A DNA stretch of 16,948 nt, from the NCBI GenBank assembly GCA_947174735.1, contig CAMWKC010000016.1, positions 1 through 16,948 on the forward strand, in the 5' to 3' direction. The notes beneath the pieces are model-generated. The model was not told the origin of the DNA, ran no database searches, and saw only the letters and a program-made list of their open reading frames with translations. The stretch is from an uncultured Porphyromonadaceae bacterium. GTDB taxonomy: Bacteria; Bacteroidota; Bacteroidia; Bacteroidales; Muribaculaceae. The position numbers were made by a program, and so were the translations under genes. Position 1 is the first letter of the stretch; each line of letters opens with the position of its first letter. Shown piece after piece: positions 1 through 8,953 of this stretch.

Positions 1-1092
1 GTACACTTCAGGAGTGTAGTTCAGACGCACACCGTCGATATAAATGGGATTGCCGTTGATGTCGTTCTGCTCACCCCACTTCCATGTGTCGGCCTTACGG
101 CTGTCGTCACGGTCGTAGGTTTCGAGGAACTGAGGTATACATGCCGAACCGTTCCACGGGTCAAACGTAACACCGAACATACCTTGCGAACCGGCCATAA
201 ACCACTTGCAGAAGTGATTGGTGCCGTGACCGGTACCGTAACCTGCATACTGATTGCTGTACATGAGCGCAAAGATAATTTCGTCACATTCCGAGTTATT
301 CGAAGCGAAAGGAGCACGGTAAGTCGAAGCTAAACTGTAAAGACCGGAGTTAATAACTTCGTTTACCTCATCTATAGCCATACCGTAATATTTACTGTCG
401 GGTGCATCGGGGAACCATGCGTCATGATTGAGATACATCTTGGCAAGAATCATACAGGCTACATAGTAGTTGAGCTGACCTACTTCTTTGGTTTTGGTCA
501 GAAGCGGTTTGGACTCGTTGAGTTCGTTTACTATAAAGTTATATGTGAACTCCGGTGTCTCCTGTTCGGGCATAAAACCGGCCGGTACGTTATTGGTTGT
601 TGTCACTGGTATGTTGCGCCACAGGTCGAACAGCACATAGTAGAACAACGCACGGAATGTGCGAAGCTCGGCTGAAGCAGTCTCATTAGCGGCTATCGAC
701 TCCGTGTCAAGAAGAGTGTTACAGGCACTGATGCCCTGATAGCATGAATACCAAGGACGGTACAGGTGATTGATTGTGGAGTTGAACTCATGTGTGTGCA
801 GCGGAATGTACTGGGCACCCCAGCCGGAAGTCTCGTAGCGGAAGGGAGTCATAAGTATATCACCACATTCCTGACTGATATCCATGTAGCCTTCCCAGCC
901 GTCATACATGTCACGCAGACGGTCATATATAGGTCCGTACTGCGACTGTATATCTTTTTCCGTAAATTCGTATGAGCCGTCACCGGGCAATTTGCTGTAT
1001 ATGGTCTCATCAAGGTTCGTACACCCTGTCAGTGCAACCGAGGCTACAGTCAGACCGGCAAGCAGACCGTTTCGTATATTAAAGAATTTCAT
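1..1092 (-). CDS. SusD-like outer-membrane glycan-binding lipoprotein, partial (C-terminus outside window)
   Basis: Reading from the ATG at 1092 down to position 1 gives 364 open codons with no stop, so the 3' part lies outside the window (family members are usually about 500-650 residues). The N-terminus is a lipoprotein signal with lipobox LTGC (Cys24), followed by TNLDET, typical of the mature start of SusD proteins. The body fits the helical SusD/RagB fold: a FRALFYYVLFDLWRNIP segment near residue 150, then a YNFIVNELNE segment and a LAKMYLNHDAWF segment. In the family the lipoprotein sits on the cell surface as a lid on the SusC barrel and binds oligosaccharide. It starts 21 nt after the SusC stop on the same strand, the canonical susC-susD pair, so co-transcription is expected. 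Its glycan specificity cannot be read from sequence. Confidence 0.93.
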   Translation of the reverse strand, partial: MKFFNIRNGLLAGLTVASVALTGCTNLDETIYSKLPGDGSYEFTEKDIQSQYGPIYDRLRDMYDGWEGYMDISQECGDILMTPFRYETSGWGAQYIPLHTHEFNSTINHLYRPWYSCYQGISACNTLLDTESIAANETASAELRTFRALFYYVLFDLWRNIPVTTTNNVPAGFMPEQETPEFTYNFIVNELNESKPLLTKTKEVGQLNYYVACMILAKMYLNHDAWFPDAPDSKYYGMAIDEVNEVINSGLYSLASTYRAPFASNNSECDEIIFALMYSNQYAGYGTGHGTNHFCKWFMAGSQGMFGVTFDPWNGSACIPQFLETYDRDDSRKADTWKWGEQNDINGNPIYIDGVRLNYTPEVY

Positions 1093-1113
1093 GATGGTCG
1101 TTTTTACAGATGG

Positions 1114-4100
1114 TTAGAATGTAAGGTTAACACCTACAGAGAATGAACGTATTGTCGGATATTTATCACGGTCGTCAACACCGGCGGTCCAGAAATTCTC
1201 GACATTGATTTCGGGGTCGATACCTTTGTATTTGGTGATGGTAAAGAGGTTGTCAACCGCACCGTAGATACGTATCTGTTTCATCCACTTATCGTTCTTT
1301 AGCGGTATTGTATAGCCGAGCATCAGATTCGACATCTTAAAGTAGTCACCGTCCTCGATATAGTAGCTGGTCACAGCCTGACTCTGTCCGGCTGCAAGCG
1401 GACGGATTCCGGCCACAGGCTCGGCCGCTTCGCGCAGTTTGTTATAAGCATGGGCATTATTAGCGTAGAACACACGCTGGTTATTGACAATCTTGAAACC
1501 GAAAGCACCTGTAAACTGCATCGAAAGGTCAAAGCCACGATATTCGAGTGTATTACTCCAGCCGATAGTCACTTTCGGTATACCGTTACCTATGCGCTGA
1601 TACCAGCCGTCTGTATCGTTACGCATGTCCTGATAGAACTCTGCTACCAATCCTGTACCGGGCTGCTCGATAAGGAACATACCGGTATCTTCAGATACAC
1701 CGACTGCTTTAAGACTCCAAATCTCACCTAAAGGTTTGCCTACCTCAACTTTGTGAGTGTACTGCGATACAGGGTCGCCTATACCCCACTGCCAAAGTAT
1801 ATTTTCTGTCTGATAAAGGTCATTCGACAGACTGACAAGTTTATTGGCATTGGTCTGGAGAGTAAATGATGACTCCCAGCGGAAGTTATGAGTCTGCACG
1901 GGAATACCGCGTACCAGTAATTCCACACCGGTATTGCGCATCTTACCCACATTAGCAGTCGTTGTGGGATAAAGATTCGGAGGAGACGGCACTGTATAAT
2001 CGAACAGCATATCCGAAGTATTCTTTATGTACCAGTCCACGCTACCTGACAGACGGTTGTCGAAGAAACCGTAATCCACACCAACATTGAACTCACGCGC
2101 CTTTTCCCACTTCAGGTCGGGGTTAGGATTAGAGCCTGCTACCAGACCATGCTGCCACTTACCGTTACGGTAATAATAAGCACCGTCATAACTATATTTA
2201 GCAAGCGAGATATACTCCTCATAAGGTATCACACCGGTGATACCGAAACCGGCACGCAACTTGAGTGTGTTAAGATAAGAGCGTGTATGCTCCATAAAGG
2301 CCTCGTTATTGATGTTCCAGCCGGCAGATACTGACGGAAAAGCACCCCATTTATGGTTGGCACCGAACTTCGAGCTACCTTCGTAACGTATTGAAGCAAG
2401 GATATTGTAGCGGTTATCATAACCATAACTTACACGTGCAAACCAGCCTATCAGCTTGCTTGAGCCTTTATCGGAAGCCATAGATGCTTTACCATCTGAA
2501 AGGTAAGAACCGATACCGATAGAGTTCCACTGAAAGTAATCATTGGGGAAATTAGCATTCCACATAGATGAATTTTCCCATGTATTGTCAGAGTAGCTAT
2601 AACCTACCAGACCTTCAAAACGGTGTACACCGTCCCAGTTGGCATTATACTTTGAAGTAACCTCGAGATAATTATCGATATACTGATTTTCACCTATTGA
2701 AGCTGTACCTTCAAAACCGTCCAGCTCGTTGAGGACATGGAGACTCGTCTTATAACTCTTCTCTGTACCCTGACCACGGTGTGTAGCAAGCATAAGGTTA
2801 GTCTGCCAGCCCTTTATAGGCTCAAAGGTAATGTTACCGGTCAGACGTATAGTGTTCGAACGGCCTACACCGTCCTGCTCATTCTGCATTGATACAGGAT
2901 TATAGTATTGCAGCAGAGTACCTTCATTGTATGAGCCGTCCTCGTTCCATATCGGTGACGTCGGATTTCGTATCACAGCCTGACGATATATAGCAACAGC
3001 ATCGTTTACCTGATATTTATAAGCTTCAGCCACACCGTTAAGATTAATCTTCAGCATGTCGTTGAGCATCCAGTGACTCATGTCGAAGTTCATTGAGAAA
3101 GTCTCGTTGCCGGTCTTCTTCATAACACCTTCGGCATTACGATAGGTGAAGTTGCCGTAATATGCCGTATTGGAATTACCTCCTGATATTGATACAGAGT
3201 GGTTGTTGGTCACACCCGTGCGGCTTATAGCATCAAGCCAGTCTGTGTCGTAACCTTCATCTTTATAATTGGTCTTACCGGCACGTATGTCGGAAGCGTC
3301 CATAAAGTCCATCTTCTTCGACCAGCGTGACCAGGACACATAACCAGAATAGCTGACCGTGGTGTTGGCATTACGCTGACCGCCCTTTGTGGTGATAAGT
3401 ATGACACCTGCGGCACCGCGTGTACCGTAGATAGCTGCTGCCGAAGCATCCTTCAGCACATCGATACTCTCGATGTTCTCCGGAGCGACACTCTTGAGGT
3501 CACCCGGCACACCGTCTACAAGCACAAGCGGTGTGGCATTGCCCGACACAGTCACGATACCGCGCAAACTTATCTCCGAATCTGCTCCCGGGTCACCGGA
3601 AGACTTGGTGATAGTCAGACCTGCCACTTTACCTTTAATAAGGTCACCGGCATTATTGTTATTACCAACCTTGAAATCTTCGGCCTTAACCGACGACACA
3701 GCCGATGTGATGTCACCCTTGCGCTGGGTACCGTAGCCGATGACCACTACATCGTCAAGTGATACTGACGACTCTTCAAGCACTATCTCATAGTTCTTCT
3801 CCTTGCCTACCACTACCGTAGCAGGAATGTAACCGAAGCCCGAGACATTGAGTTCCTGACCCGGAGCGGCTTTGATGCTGAAGCGGCCGTCTATATCGGT
3901 AGCGGTACCTGTAGTGGTACCGCGCACCAGCACACTGGCGCCGATAATCGGCTCGCCTTTCACGTCAAGCACCTGACCTGTCACCGTAGCAGCCTGCTGT
4001 TCATGCTGTGACTGCGGTACGGAGTAGATCGCCAGCGGACTCACCACAGTGAACGCAAGGAGCGAGGCAAAGCCAAGCAACCTGTGGCGCACATTGGTTA

Positions 4101-4122
4101 GTTTGACATCTGGTTTCATCAT
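1114..4122 (-). CDS. SusC/RagA-family TonB-dependent outer-membrane transporter
   Basis: The 1002-residue product is full length for SusC. It has an N-terminal signal segment (about residues 12-35), then a carboxypeptidase-regulatory-like beta-sandwich (about 45-120, VTGQVLDVKGEPIIGASV...GTATDIDGRF). The plug begins at DVVVIGYGTQRKGDITSAVS (about 124-143) and carries the SusC signature VLKDASAAAIYGTRGA near residue 230. A long beta-barrel follows and ends in a terminal Phe, as outer-membrane barrels do. Family members import oligosaccharides across the outer membrane using TonB energy, with SusD as lid. Two ATGs stand in tandem at 4122 and 4119; I used the first, and no Shine-Dalgarno separates them. 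The gene lies 57 nt after the upstream GH127 gene, with no TAnnTTTG box or hairpin between, so it is probably read from the GH127 promoter. An enzyme gene placed ahead of susC is a less common PUL order. Confidence 0.96.
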   Translation of the reverse strand: MMKPDVKLTNVRHRLLGFASLLAFTVVSPLAIYSVPQSQHEQQAATVTGQVLDVKGEPIIGASVLVRGTTTGTATDIDGRFSIKAAPGQELNVSGFGYIPATVVVGKEKNYEIVLEESSVSLDDVVVIGYGTQRKGDITSAVSSVKAEDFKVGNNNNAGDLIKGKVAGLTITKSSGDPGADSEISLRGIVTVSGNATPLVLVDGVPGDLKSVAPENIESIDVLKDASAAAIYGTRGAAGVILITTKGGQRNANTTVSYSGYVSWSRWSKKMDFMDASDIRAGKTNYKDEGYDTDWLDAISRTGVTNNHSVSISGGNSNTAYYGNFTYRNAEGVMKKTGNETFSMNFDMSHWMLNDMLKINLNGVAEAYKYQVNDAVAIYRQAVIRNPTSPIWNEDGSYNEGTLLQYYNPVSMQNEQDGVGRSNTIRLTGNITFEPIKGWQTNLMLATHRGQGTEKSYKTSLHVLNELDGFEGTASIGENQYIDNYLEVTSKYNANWDGVHRFEGLVGYSYSDNTWENSSMWNANFPNDYFQWNSIGIGSYLSDGKASMASDKGSSKLIGWFARVSYGYDNRYNILASIRYEGSSKFGANHKWGAFPSVSAGWNINNEAFMEHTRSYLNTLKLRAGFGITGVIPYEEYISLAKYSYDGAYYYRNGKWQHGLVAGSNPNPDLKWEKAREFNVGVDYGFFDNRLSGSVDWYIKNTSDMLFDYTVPSPPNLYPTTTANVGKMRNTGVELLVRGIPVQTHNFRWESSFTLQTNANKLVSLSNDLYQTENILWQWGIGDPVSQYTHKVEVGKPLGEIWSLKAVGVSEDTGMFLIEQPGTGLVAEFYQDMRNDTDGWYQRIGNGIPKVTIGWSNTLEYRGFDLSMQFTGAFGFKIVNNQRVFYANNAHAYNKLREAAEPVAGIRPLAAGQSQAVTSYYIEDGDYFKMSNLMLGYTIPLKNDKWMKQIRIYGAVDNLFTITKYKGIDPEINVENFWTAGVDDRDKYPTIRSFSVGVNLTF

Positions 4123-4179
4123 TTTGTAAAGAGTAGTTAGTTAGTATTATATTTTTCAGTTAACTTGCTTTAATTAGTC

Positions 4180-6627
4180 TCAGTCCACCTTCCACTCTAT
4201 GACACCGCCGCTGTTGCCGTCCTGTAGCTTGGCTGTGAGGCGCAGTGCTGTGGTAGTGACAGGTGTGAAGTCGACATGGTTATAGGTATCCTTAGCGGTA
4301 CCGAAAGTTGAGGCTGTTTCCACATCAGCCCATTTCTTATCGGGGGTCATATACTGAAGGCTCCAGCTCTCGGGCACACGGTAATTGCCGTCATAGTGGT
4401 CGAAGTCAAGCCAGTACACATCTACACTGCTCACTTTCTGAGGTTCGTTCCAACGGTAACACAAGTTTTCCTGCGTGCCCTGGCGCAGCCACCAGTAGTG
4501 ATAAGGTTTCGAGGTGTCGGCGCTTGACACAGGTTCCCACTGGTCATTGTAACCCCACGCCCAGTTCAGATTCGAGGTGGCTGCCGGTGCGTCTGAAGTA
4601 AGTATTGTAGGCTCTGAATACATTTCGGCACGACTTGCTAATGTCGGCTCAGGAACAGCCACAGCACGGTCGCCTGAAGCGGGAATCCAGACAGCCATCT
4701 GGTCGTTGCCACGGTTATTCCATGTACAATATGGTATCGCGGTGAAGTTTACTTCCTGTTCACTGCCATCGCGCATTACCTTACGGGCTTTACCGCTGAG
4801 TGTCATGACGCCGTTGAGCATATTAGCCCGGTAAGATTCCTCAAACCGTGTATCTTCAGGTATGTATTTGTCAAACACTGTGCTGTCACTCTGATCACGG
4901 CCTTCAAGACAGTACATCACCGGTCCGCGCTGTATCGCTAACTTACCACGGTCGTCGGCTACATTTTCGTTAGCACGCACACGTCGTGTTTCCATAGGGA
5001 GAGTTAATTCTATCACGTCACCGGGCTTCCATGTACGCTTTAAGGTAGCATAACCATCGCCTTTAAGCACATCGGCTTTCGAGCCGTTGACGGTCAGTGT
5101 ATAGTTATCGGCTGCTTTTCGTGTGAACGAGTAAAGATCAGTCGGCACCGGTGATTCCTGTGACCAGCCGGGTATACGCACACGAACAGCAAACTCACCT
5201 TCCTGCGCCGGAGTGACAGTCATCTTTACCTTTCCCTGCCAAGGGTATTCGGTCTCCTGACGTATTTTGACTTTATTGTTCTCAGTGGTTATATCGGCAT
5301 CGCTCTGTATGTAGAGATTAACGAATATATCATCACCCTGTGTGGCATACATATAGTTCGGCACACTGGCCATAAAACGGGTCACATTGCCCGGACAGCA
5401 GGCACAGCCGAACCAAGGAGCACGCTCATGCTGTCCCATTGATTCGAGCGGATTGTCATAGAAGAATTTATCGCCTGACAGCGACACACCGGAGGGGACA
5501 CCGTTATAGAGCGCACGTTCGTAGACGTCGGCATACTTCGAGTCACCTGTAGCAAGGAACATACGGTGATTCCAGTAAACGTTGGCTATAGCGGCACAGG
5601 TCTCACAGTAAGCTGTGTGGTTGTTAAGTTCATAATCAGGTCCGAAGCCTTCGCCCTGTGCACGGCTGCCGATGCCGCCGGTTATGTAAAGCTTGCGTGA
5701 AGCCATGTTGTCCCAAATACGGGTCAGAGCGTTGAAATAGGTGGTATCACCTGTGAGAGCTGCCACATCGGCCACACCTGAATAAAGATAGCCGGCACGA
5801 ACGGCGTGACCCACTATTTCATCCTGTTCAAGTATAGGCTTATGGTCCTGCGAATATTCGCTCAGACGGTGGCCGTCAGTGCCGCGTCCTGTTTCCTCAA
5901 CAAAGTAGCGGGCTGTGTCAAGATATTTTTTATCTCCCGTAACCTTATAGAGCTTTGCCAGTGCCATTTCCACTATAGGGTGTCCCGAAGGCACATGTTT
6001 CTGGCCTTCCTCGGGTCCGAACACCTGACACACAAGATCGGCATTCTTTATAGCCACATTGAGAAGACTGCGTTTGCCGGTAGCTAAATAATGAGCTACA
6101 GCCGCTTCATAGAGATGACCGCAGTTGTAAAGTTCATGACTGTTTATCTTCTCCCAGCGGTGACTGCCCCACCACCCGGAAAGACGCTCACACTTATTGG
6201 TGACACAGGTGGTGAGATAACCGTCGGGCTCCTGTGCAGCCGATATAAGATTGATGACACTGTCGAGATCGGCATCGAGCTTTTCATCGTATTTTACAGC
6301 CAGCGAGTATGAGGCGCCCTCTATTATTTTATAAGGGTCGGTATCGTCAAATGAGAAATCGCCCCGGTGCTCTCCTTTCTTAAGACCGCCGGCTATGGCG
6401 AAGTTGTCAAAGCGTCCGTTTCTTTCACATTCCTTAAAGGCAGAGGGTATAGATACAGTACGGTTAGTTTCGATGCGCGGGCCCCAGAAGGAGTCGTCGA
6501 TGTGCACCTGTGTGAAGGGCACCTCCCTGACGGGGGCTGCCGGCCGCTCATAGACTTTTTCGCCAGAGCAACCCGTAAGCACCAGTATAGCCGTCAGGCC
6601 CGTGGTCAGTGTCGTGATGAGTTTCAT
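4180..6627 (-). CDS. GH127 beta-L-arabinofuranosidase, lipoprotein
   Basis: This 815-residue protein belongs to glycoside hydrolase family 127 (former DUF1680, HypBA1 type), retaining enzymes that use a zinc-bound cysteine as nucleophile. By the HypBA1 pattern, the motif CETC supplies Glu342 and Cys344, and FGCACCP supplies Cys408, Cys410 (expected nucleophile) and Cys411. Glu326 lies 16 residues before Glu342, the same spacing as the acid/base Glu322 to Glu338 of HypBA1. The all-helical catalytic barrel covers about residues 35-430. Beta-sandwich domains follow, and a C-terminal discoidin-like segment (about 700-815) ends EWKVD. The signal has lipobox LTGC (Cys20), so it is a lipoprotein, likely surface-exposed and acting with SusCD. 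It leads the minus-strand operon and faces the shared divergent promoter. GH127 also includes other sugar specificities such as aceric acid release, so the substrate is inferred. Confidence 0.92.
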   Translation of the reverse strand: MKLITTLTTGLTAILVLTGCSGEKVYERPAAPVREVPFTQVHIDDSFWGPRIETNRTVSIPSAFKECERNGRFDNFAIAGGLKKGEHRGDFSFDDTDPYKIIEGASYSLAVKYDEKLDADLDSVINLISAAQEPDGYLTTCVTNKCERLSGWWGSHRWEKINSHELYNCGHLYEAAVAHYLATGKRSLLNVAIKNADLVCQVFGPEEGQKHVPSGHPIVEMALAKLYKVTGDKKYLDTARYFVEETGRGTDGHRLSEYSQDHKPILEQDEIVGHAVRAGYLYSGVADVAALTGDTTYFNALTRIWDNMASRKLYITGGIGSRAQGEGFGPDYELNNHTAYCETCAAIANVYWNHRMFLATGDSKYADVYERALYNGVPSGVSLSGDKFFYDNPLESMGQHERAPWFGCACCPGNVTRFMASVPNYMYATQGDDIFVNLYIQSDADITTENNKVKIRQETEYPWQGKVKMTVTPAQEGEFAVRVRIPGWSQESPVPTDLYSFTRKAADNYTLTVNGSKADVLKGDGYATLKRTWKPGDVIELTLPMETRRVRANENVADDRGKLAIQRGPVMYCLEGRDQSDSTVFDKYIPEDTRFEESYRANMLNGVMTLSGKARKVMRDGSEQEVNFTAIPYCTWNNRGNDQMAVWIPASGDRAVAVPEPTLASRAEMYSEPTILTSDAPAATSNLNWAWGYNDQWEPVSSADTSKPYHYWWLRQGTQENLCYRWNEPQKVSSVDVYWLDFDHYDGNYRVPESWSLQYMTPDKKWADVETASTFGTAKDTYNHVDFTPVTTTALRLTAKLQDGNSGGVIEWKVD

Positions 6628-6652
6628 ATAGATTTGTCAGGTTATTTGTATA

Positions 6653-6709
6653 GTGTCCGCTTATCTTAAAATAGGTATACGATATATCAACATCCGTATA
6701 GCCGGACAC
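6653..6709. repeat. Inverted repeat in the GH127 leader region
   Basis: The arms GTGTCCG (6653-6659) and CGGACAC (6703-6709) are perfect reverse complements, with a palindromic GTATAC (6675-6680) between them. If the minus-strand start lies just downstream of the -7 box at 6731-6738, this repeat falls inside the roughly 97-nt untranslated leader of the GH127-susCD operon. It could fold in RNA or be a second protein site. The 43-nt spacer and 7-bp arms make it weak evidence alone. Confidence 0.35.
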
Positions 6710-6730
6710 ACGGGTAGTTAGATTATGTCG

Positions 6731-6738
6731 CAAATGTA
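6731..6738 (-). promoter_or_regulatory. Candidate -7 box driving GH127-susC-susD
   Basis: On the minus strand this reads TACATTTG, an exact match to the Bacteroidetes -7 consensus TAnnTTTG. No TTTG -33 element stands at the usual distance; that position is taken by the edge of the repeated operator motif (6760-6773). This is what an activator-dependent promoter would look like. The predicted leader is roughly 97 nt. Confidence 0.55.
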
Positions 6739-6759
6739 CGGCAAGATTTCCAAACTCAA

Positions 6760-6855
6760 TGTTAAAATCGTCCAAATATACTGTTAAAATCGTCCAAACC
6801 TACTATTTTTTGCATGTTCGGACGTTTTTTACATCATTTTCGCACGATTTTTACA
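6760..6855. promoter_or_regulatory. Symmetric four-site operator array between the divergent PUL arms
   Basis: Sites I (6760-6773) and II (6782-6795) read TGTTAAAATCGTCC and are identical over 17 bp including the following AAA. Sites III (6820-6833, GGACGTTTTTTACA) and IV (6842-6855, GCACGATTTTTACA) each match the reverse complement at 12 of 14 positions. Starts I-II and III-IV are each 22 bp apart, close to two helical turns. The array is symmetric around 6807.5, and the two candidate -7 boxes lie 21 bp outside its two edges. I infer binding of a dimeric or multimeric activator on one face of the helix, switching on both operons together. The protein, for example a hybrid two-component or AraC-type PUL regulator, is not encoded here. 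Confidence 0.7.
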
Positions 6856-6876
6856 TGCTGATTCGTCTGCTTTCGC

Positions 6877-6884
6877 TTATTTTG
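6877..6884 (+). promoter_or_regulatory. Candidate -7 box driving GH97-GH43
   Basis: The sequence TTATTTTG matches TAnnTTTG at all but one specified position. It starts 21 bp after operator site IV, the mirror image of the minus-strand box at 6731-6738 about the same centre. There is no -33 TTTG at the right distance. The leader to the GH97 ATG at 6937 would be about 46 nt. The match is weak alone; the symmetry is what supports it. Confidence 0.42.
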
Positions 6885-6936
6885 CACCCGTAAGTTTTTT
6901 GCAACATTCCTTACATACTTTAAGTCTACCTTGCTC

Positions 6937-8946
6937 ATGAAACTCAATCTCGCACCGGCCTTGCTAATGGCCGTGTGTGCCGTGACTTCGGCATACGCAC
7001 GTTCGGTAGCGGTGACATCTCCGACCGGTCTGGTCACAGCCGAAGTCACCGACGACGACGGACACCTGCTTCTCGGTGTGACACGGGGCATCACTCCCTT
7101 GCTGCTCCCTTCACCTATAGAACTCGATATGGAATCGGTATCAAAACCGCTCACCATACGCTCGTCACACACACGCTATAATATAGAGGAGCATATAGAA
7201 GCTCCGTTTTACCGGCAGAAAGATTTTACCATCCGCTATAACGAAGTAACTATAAACCTTTCCGACGGCCTGCGACTGACAGTGCGGGCGGCCGATGACG
7301 GCATAGCCTACCGTTTCACGACAACACGTAAGGGTAAGGACCGGGTATTGGCTGAACAGGCTGATATGCGACTGCCTGAAGATGCAAGGATATGGTTAGC
7401 ACATTCCACTAATCCTGAGAAGCCTTTAGCTATGGCTTTTCAGAATACCTATACTGTCACACCTGTTAGTTCGTCTGCCCAGCTTCAGGCGTTACTGCCT
7501 TTTTCGCCTGATCTGTAACCAGTTATAAGTCTCACTGTACTGGAATCAGATTTGGAATCCTATCCGGGTATGTTTGTCAGTGCTGACTCCGTGTCGGGAA
7601 GTCTGAAAGCTATATTTGCTAAAGTACCCGCTGAAACTGATTATTACCCATGGCGCCATCAGCTCTATGTCACTTCTACAACCGACTATATAGCTGATGT
7701 GAAAGGACCGCGTGATTTTCCGTGGCGAATACTGGCCGTAACTACTGATGACCGCAAAATGCCTGTCAACAATCTTGTCTATGCTCTTGCATCTCCTTCG
7801 CGTGTGGACGATATTTCATGGCTACGTCCCGGTAAAGTGGCATGGGACTGGTGGAATGACTGGGCGCTTGACGGAGTTGACTTCAAAGCAGGTATCAACA
7901 CAGAAACTTATAAGCATTTTATAGATTTCGCTTCACAACACGGACTGGAGTATATAGTGCTTGATGAAGGCTGGTATGTACCGGCTTCGGGTGATATGCT
8001 GACAGTAATTCCGGAAATAAACTTACAGGAACTTATCGGCTATGGGAAACAACGCGGAGTTGATATCGTGCTCTGGACTGTATTCAACGTGCTTGACGAC
8101 CAGCTCGAAGAGGCGTGCCGTAGATATTCGGATATGGGAATCGCCGGTTTTAAGGTTGATTTCCTTGACCGCGATGACCAGCAGGCTGTGGATATGGCTT
8201 ACCGTATAGCCGAAGCCTGCGCACGTCACCGGCTTATGCTTGATTATCACGGCTTCTACAAGCCTACAGGACTTAACCGTACCTATCCTAATATTATAAA
8301 TTTCGAGGCTGTGTTCGGCATGGAGGAGATGAAATGGTCCGACCCTACGGTAGACATGCCCTTGTATGATGTCACTTTTCCTTACCTGCGTATGATGGCC
8401 GGTCCGGTTGACTACACTCCCGGGGCAATGCGCAATGCGACAAAAGCTGACTGGCGCCCCGTCTATTCCTATCCTGTGAGTCAGGGCACCCGTGCTCATC
8501 AGCTTGCCACATATATAGTCCATGATTCGCCTTTCACCATGTTAGCTGACTCACCATCGGCTTACCGGGGTGAAGAGGAATGTGTGGATTTTATAGCCGG
8601 CCTGCCGACAGTATTTGACAGTACTGAGATTCTTGACGGTCGTATGGGTGAATTTATAGTCACTATGCGTGAGGCAAACGACAGCTATTTCGTGGGCGGT
8701 ATGACTTCGTGGACTCCGCGAGAGTACACACTCGCTCTGTCTTTCCTGCCTGAAGGAGTCCGCTATCGCGCCACAGTCATGGCCGACGGTGTGAATGCCT
8801 CAAAAACGGCCCGTGATTACCGTCACTTTGTCCGGACCGTAGACAATACTTCGGTTTTGCAACTCGATATGGCTCCGGGCGGTGGTTTTGCGCTACGTCT
8901 CGATCCTCTTGCCAATGATATAACCCTCAATGACACAGACCGCTGA
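6937..8946 (+). pseudogene. GH97 retaining-type alpha-galactosidase/beta-L-arabinopyranosidase, interrupted by one in-frame TAA
   Basis: One reading frame runs from the ATG at 6937 to TGA at 8944-8946, 670 codons including both stops, normal GH97 length. It is broken only by TAA at 7516-7518 (codon 194). The same frame continues directly through TVLESDLESYPGMF, so no frameshift is involved. A signal peptide (about residues 1-21, ending SAYA) precedes the GH97 N-terminal beta-sandwich. The TIM barrel carries FKVDFLDRDDQ with Asp408 as expected nucleophile and FEAVFGMEE with Glu463 as expected acid/base. Their 55-residue spacing equals Asp415-Glu470 of the retaining enzyme BT1871, and DYHG replaces the HE of inverting SusB. 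Members act on alpha-galactosides, and some on beta-L-arabinopyranosides. As written, translation would yield a 193-residue fragment; restart inside the second part, for example at the ATG at 7570, would lack the signal peptide. A base error, a strain-specific nonsense mutation or readthrough remain possible. Confidence 0.87.
7516..7518 (+). other. In-frame TAA interrupting GH97
   Basis: The local codons read cct gat ctg TAA cca gtt ata. The frame upstream and downstream is identical (all codons start at positions with remainder 1 on division by 3) and both sides match GH97. A single-base change from TAT, TAC or CAA would restore the gene. Confidence 0.85.
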
Positions 8947-8953
8947 ACTCCAG

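Noticed and set aside
7516..7518. Recoding of the GH97 stop as selenocysteine or pyrrolysine
   Set aside because: The codon is TAA, which is not used for either residue, and there is no slippery run suggesting frameshifting.
8023..8523. 166-codon minus-strand open frame inside GH97
   Set aside because: It overlaps the catalytic core of GH97 in antisense; the sequence is explained by the sense gene.
8930..8953. Upstream ATG at 8930 as the GH43 start
   Set aside because: It overlaps the GH97 end and puts eight polar residues before an otherwise ideal signal peptide starting at 8954.
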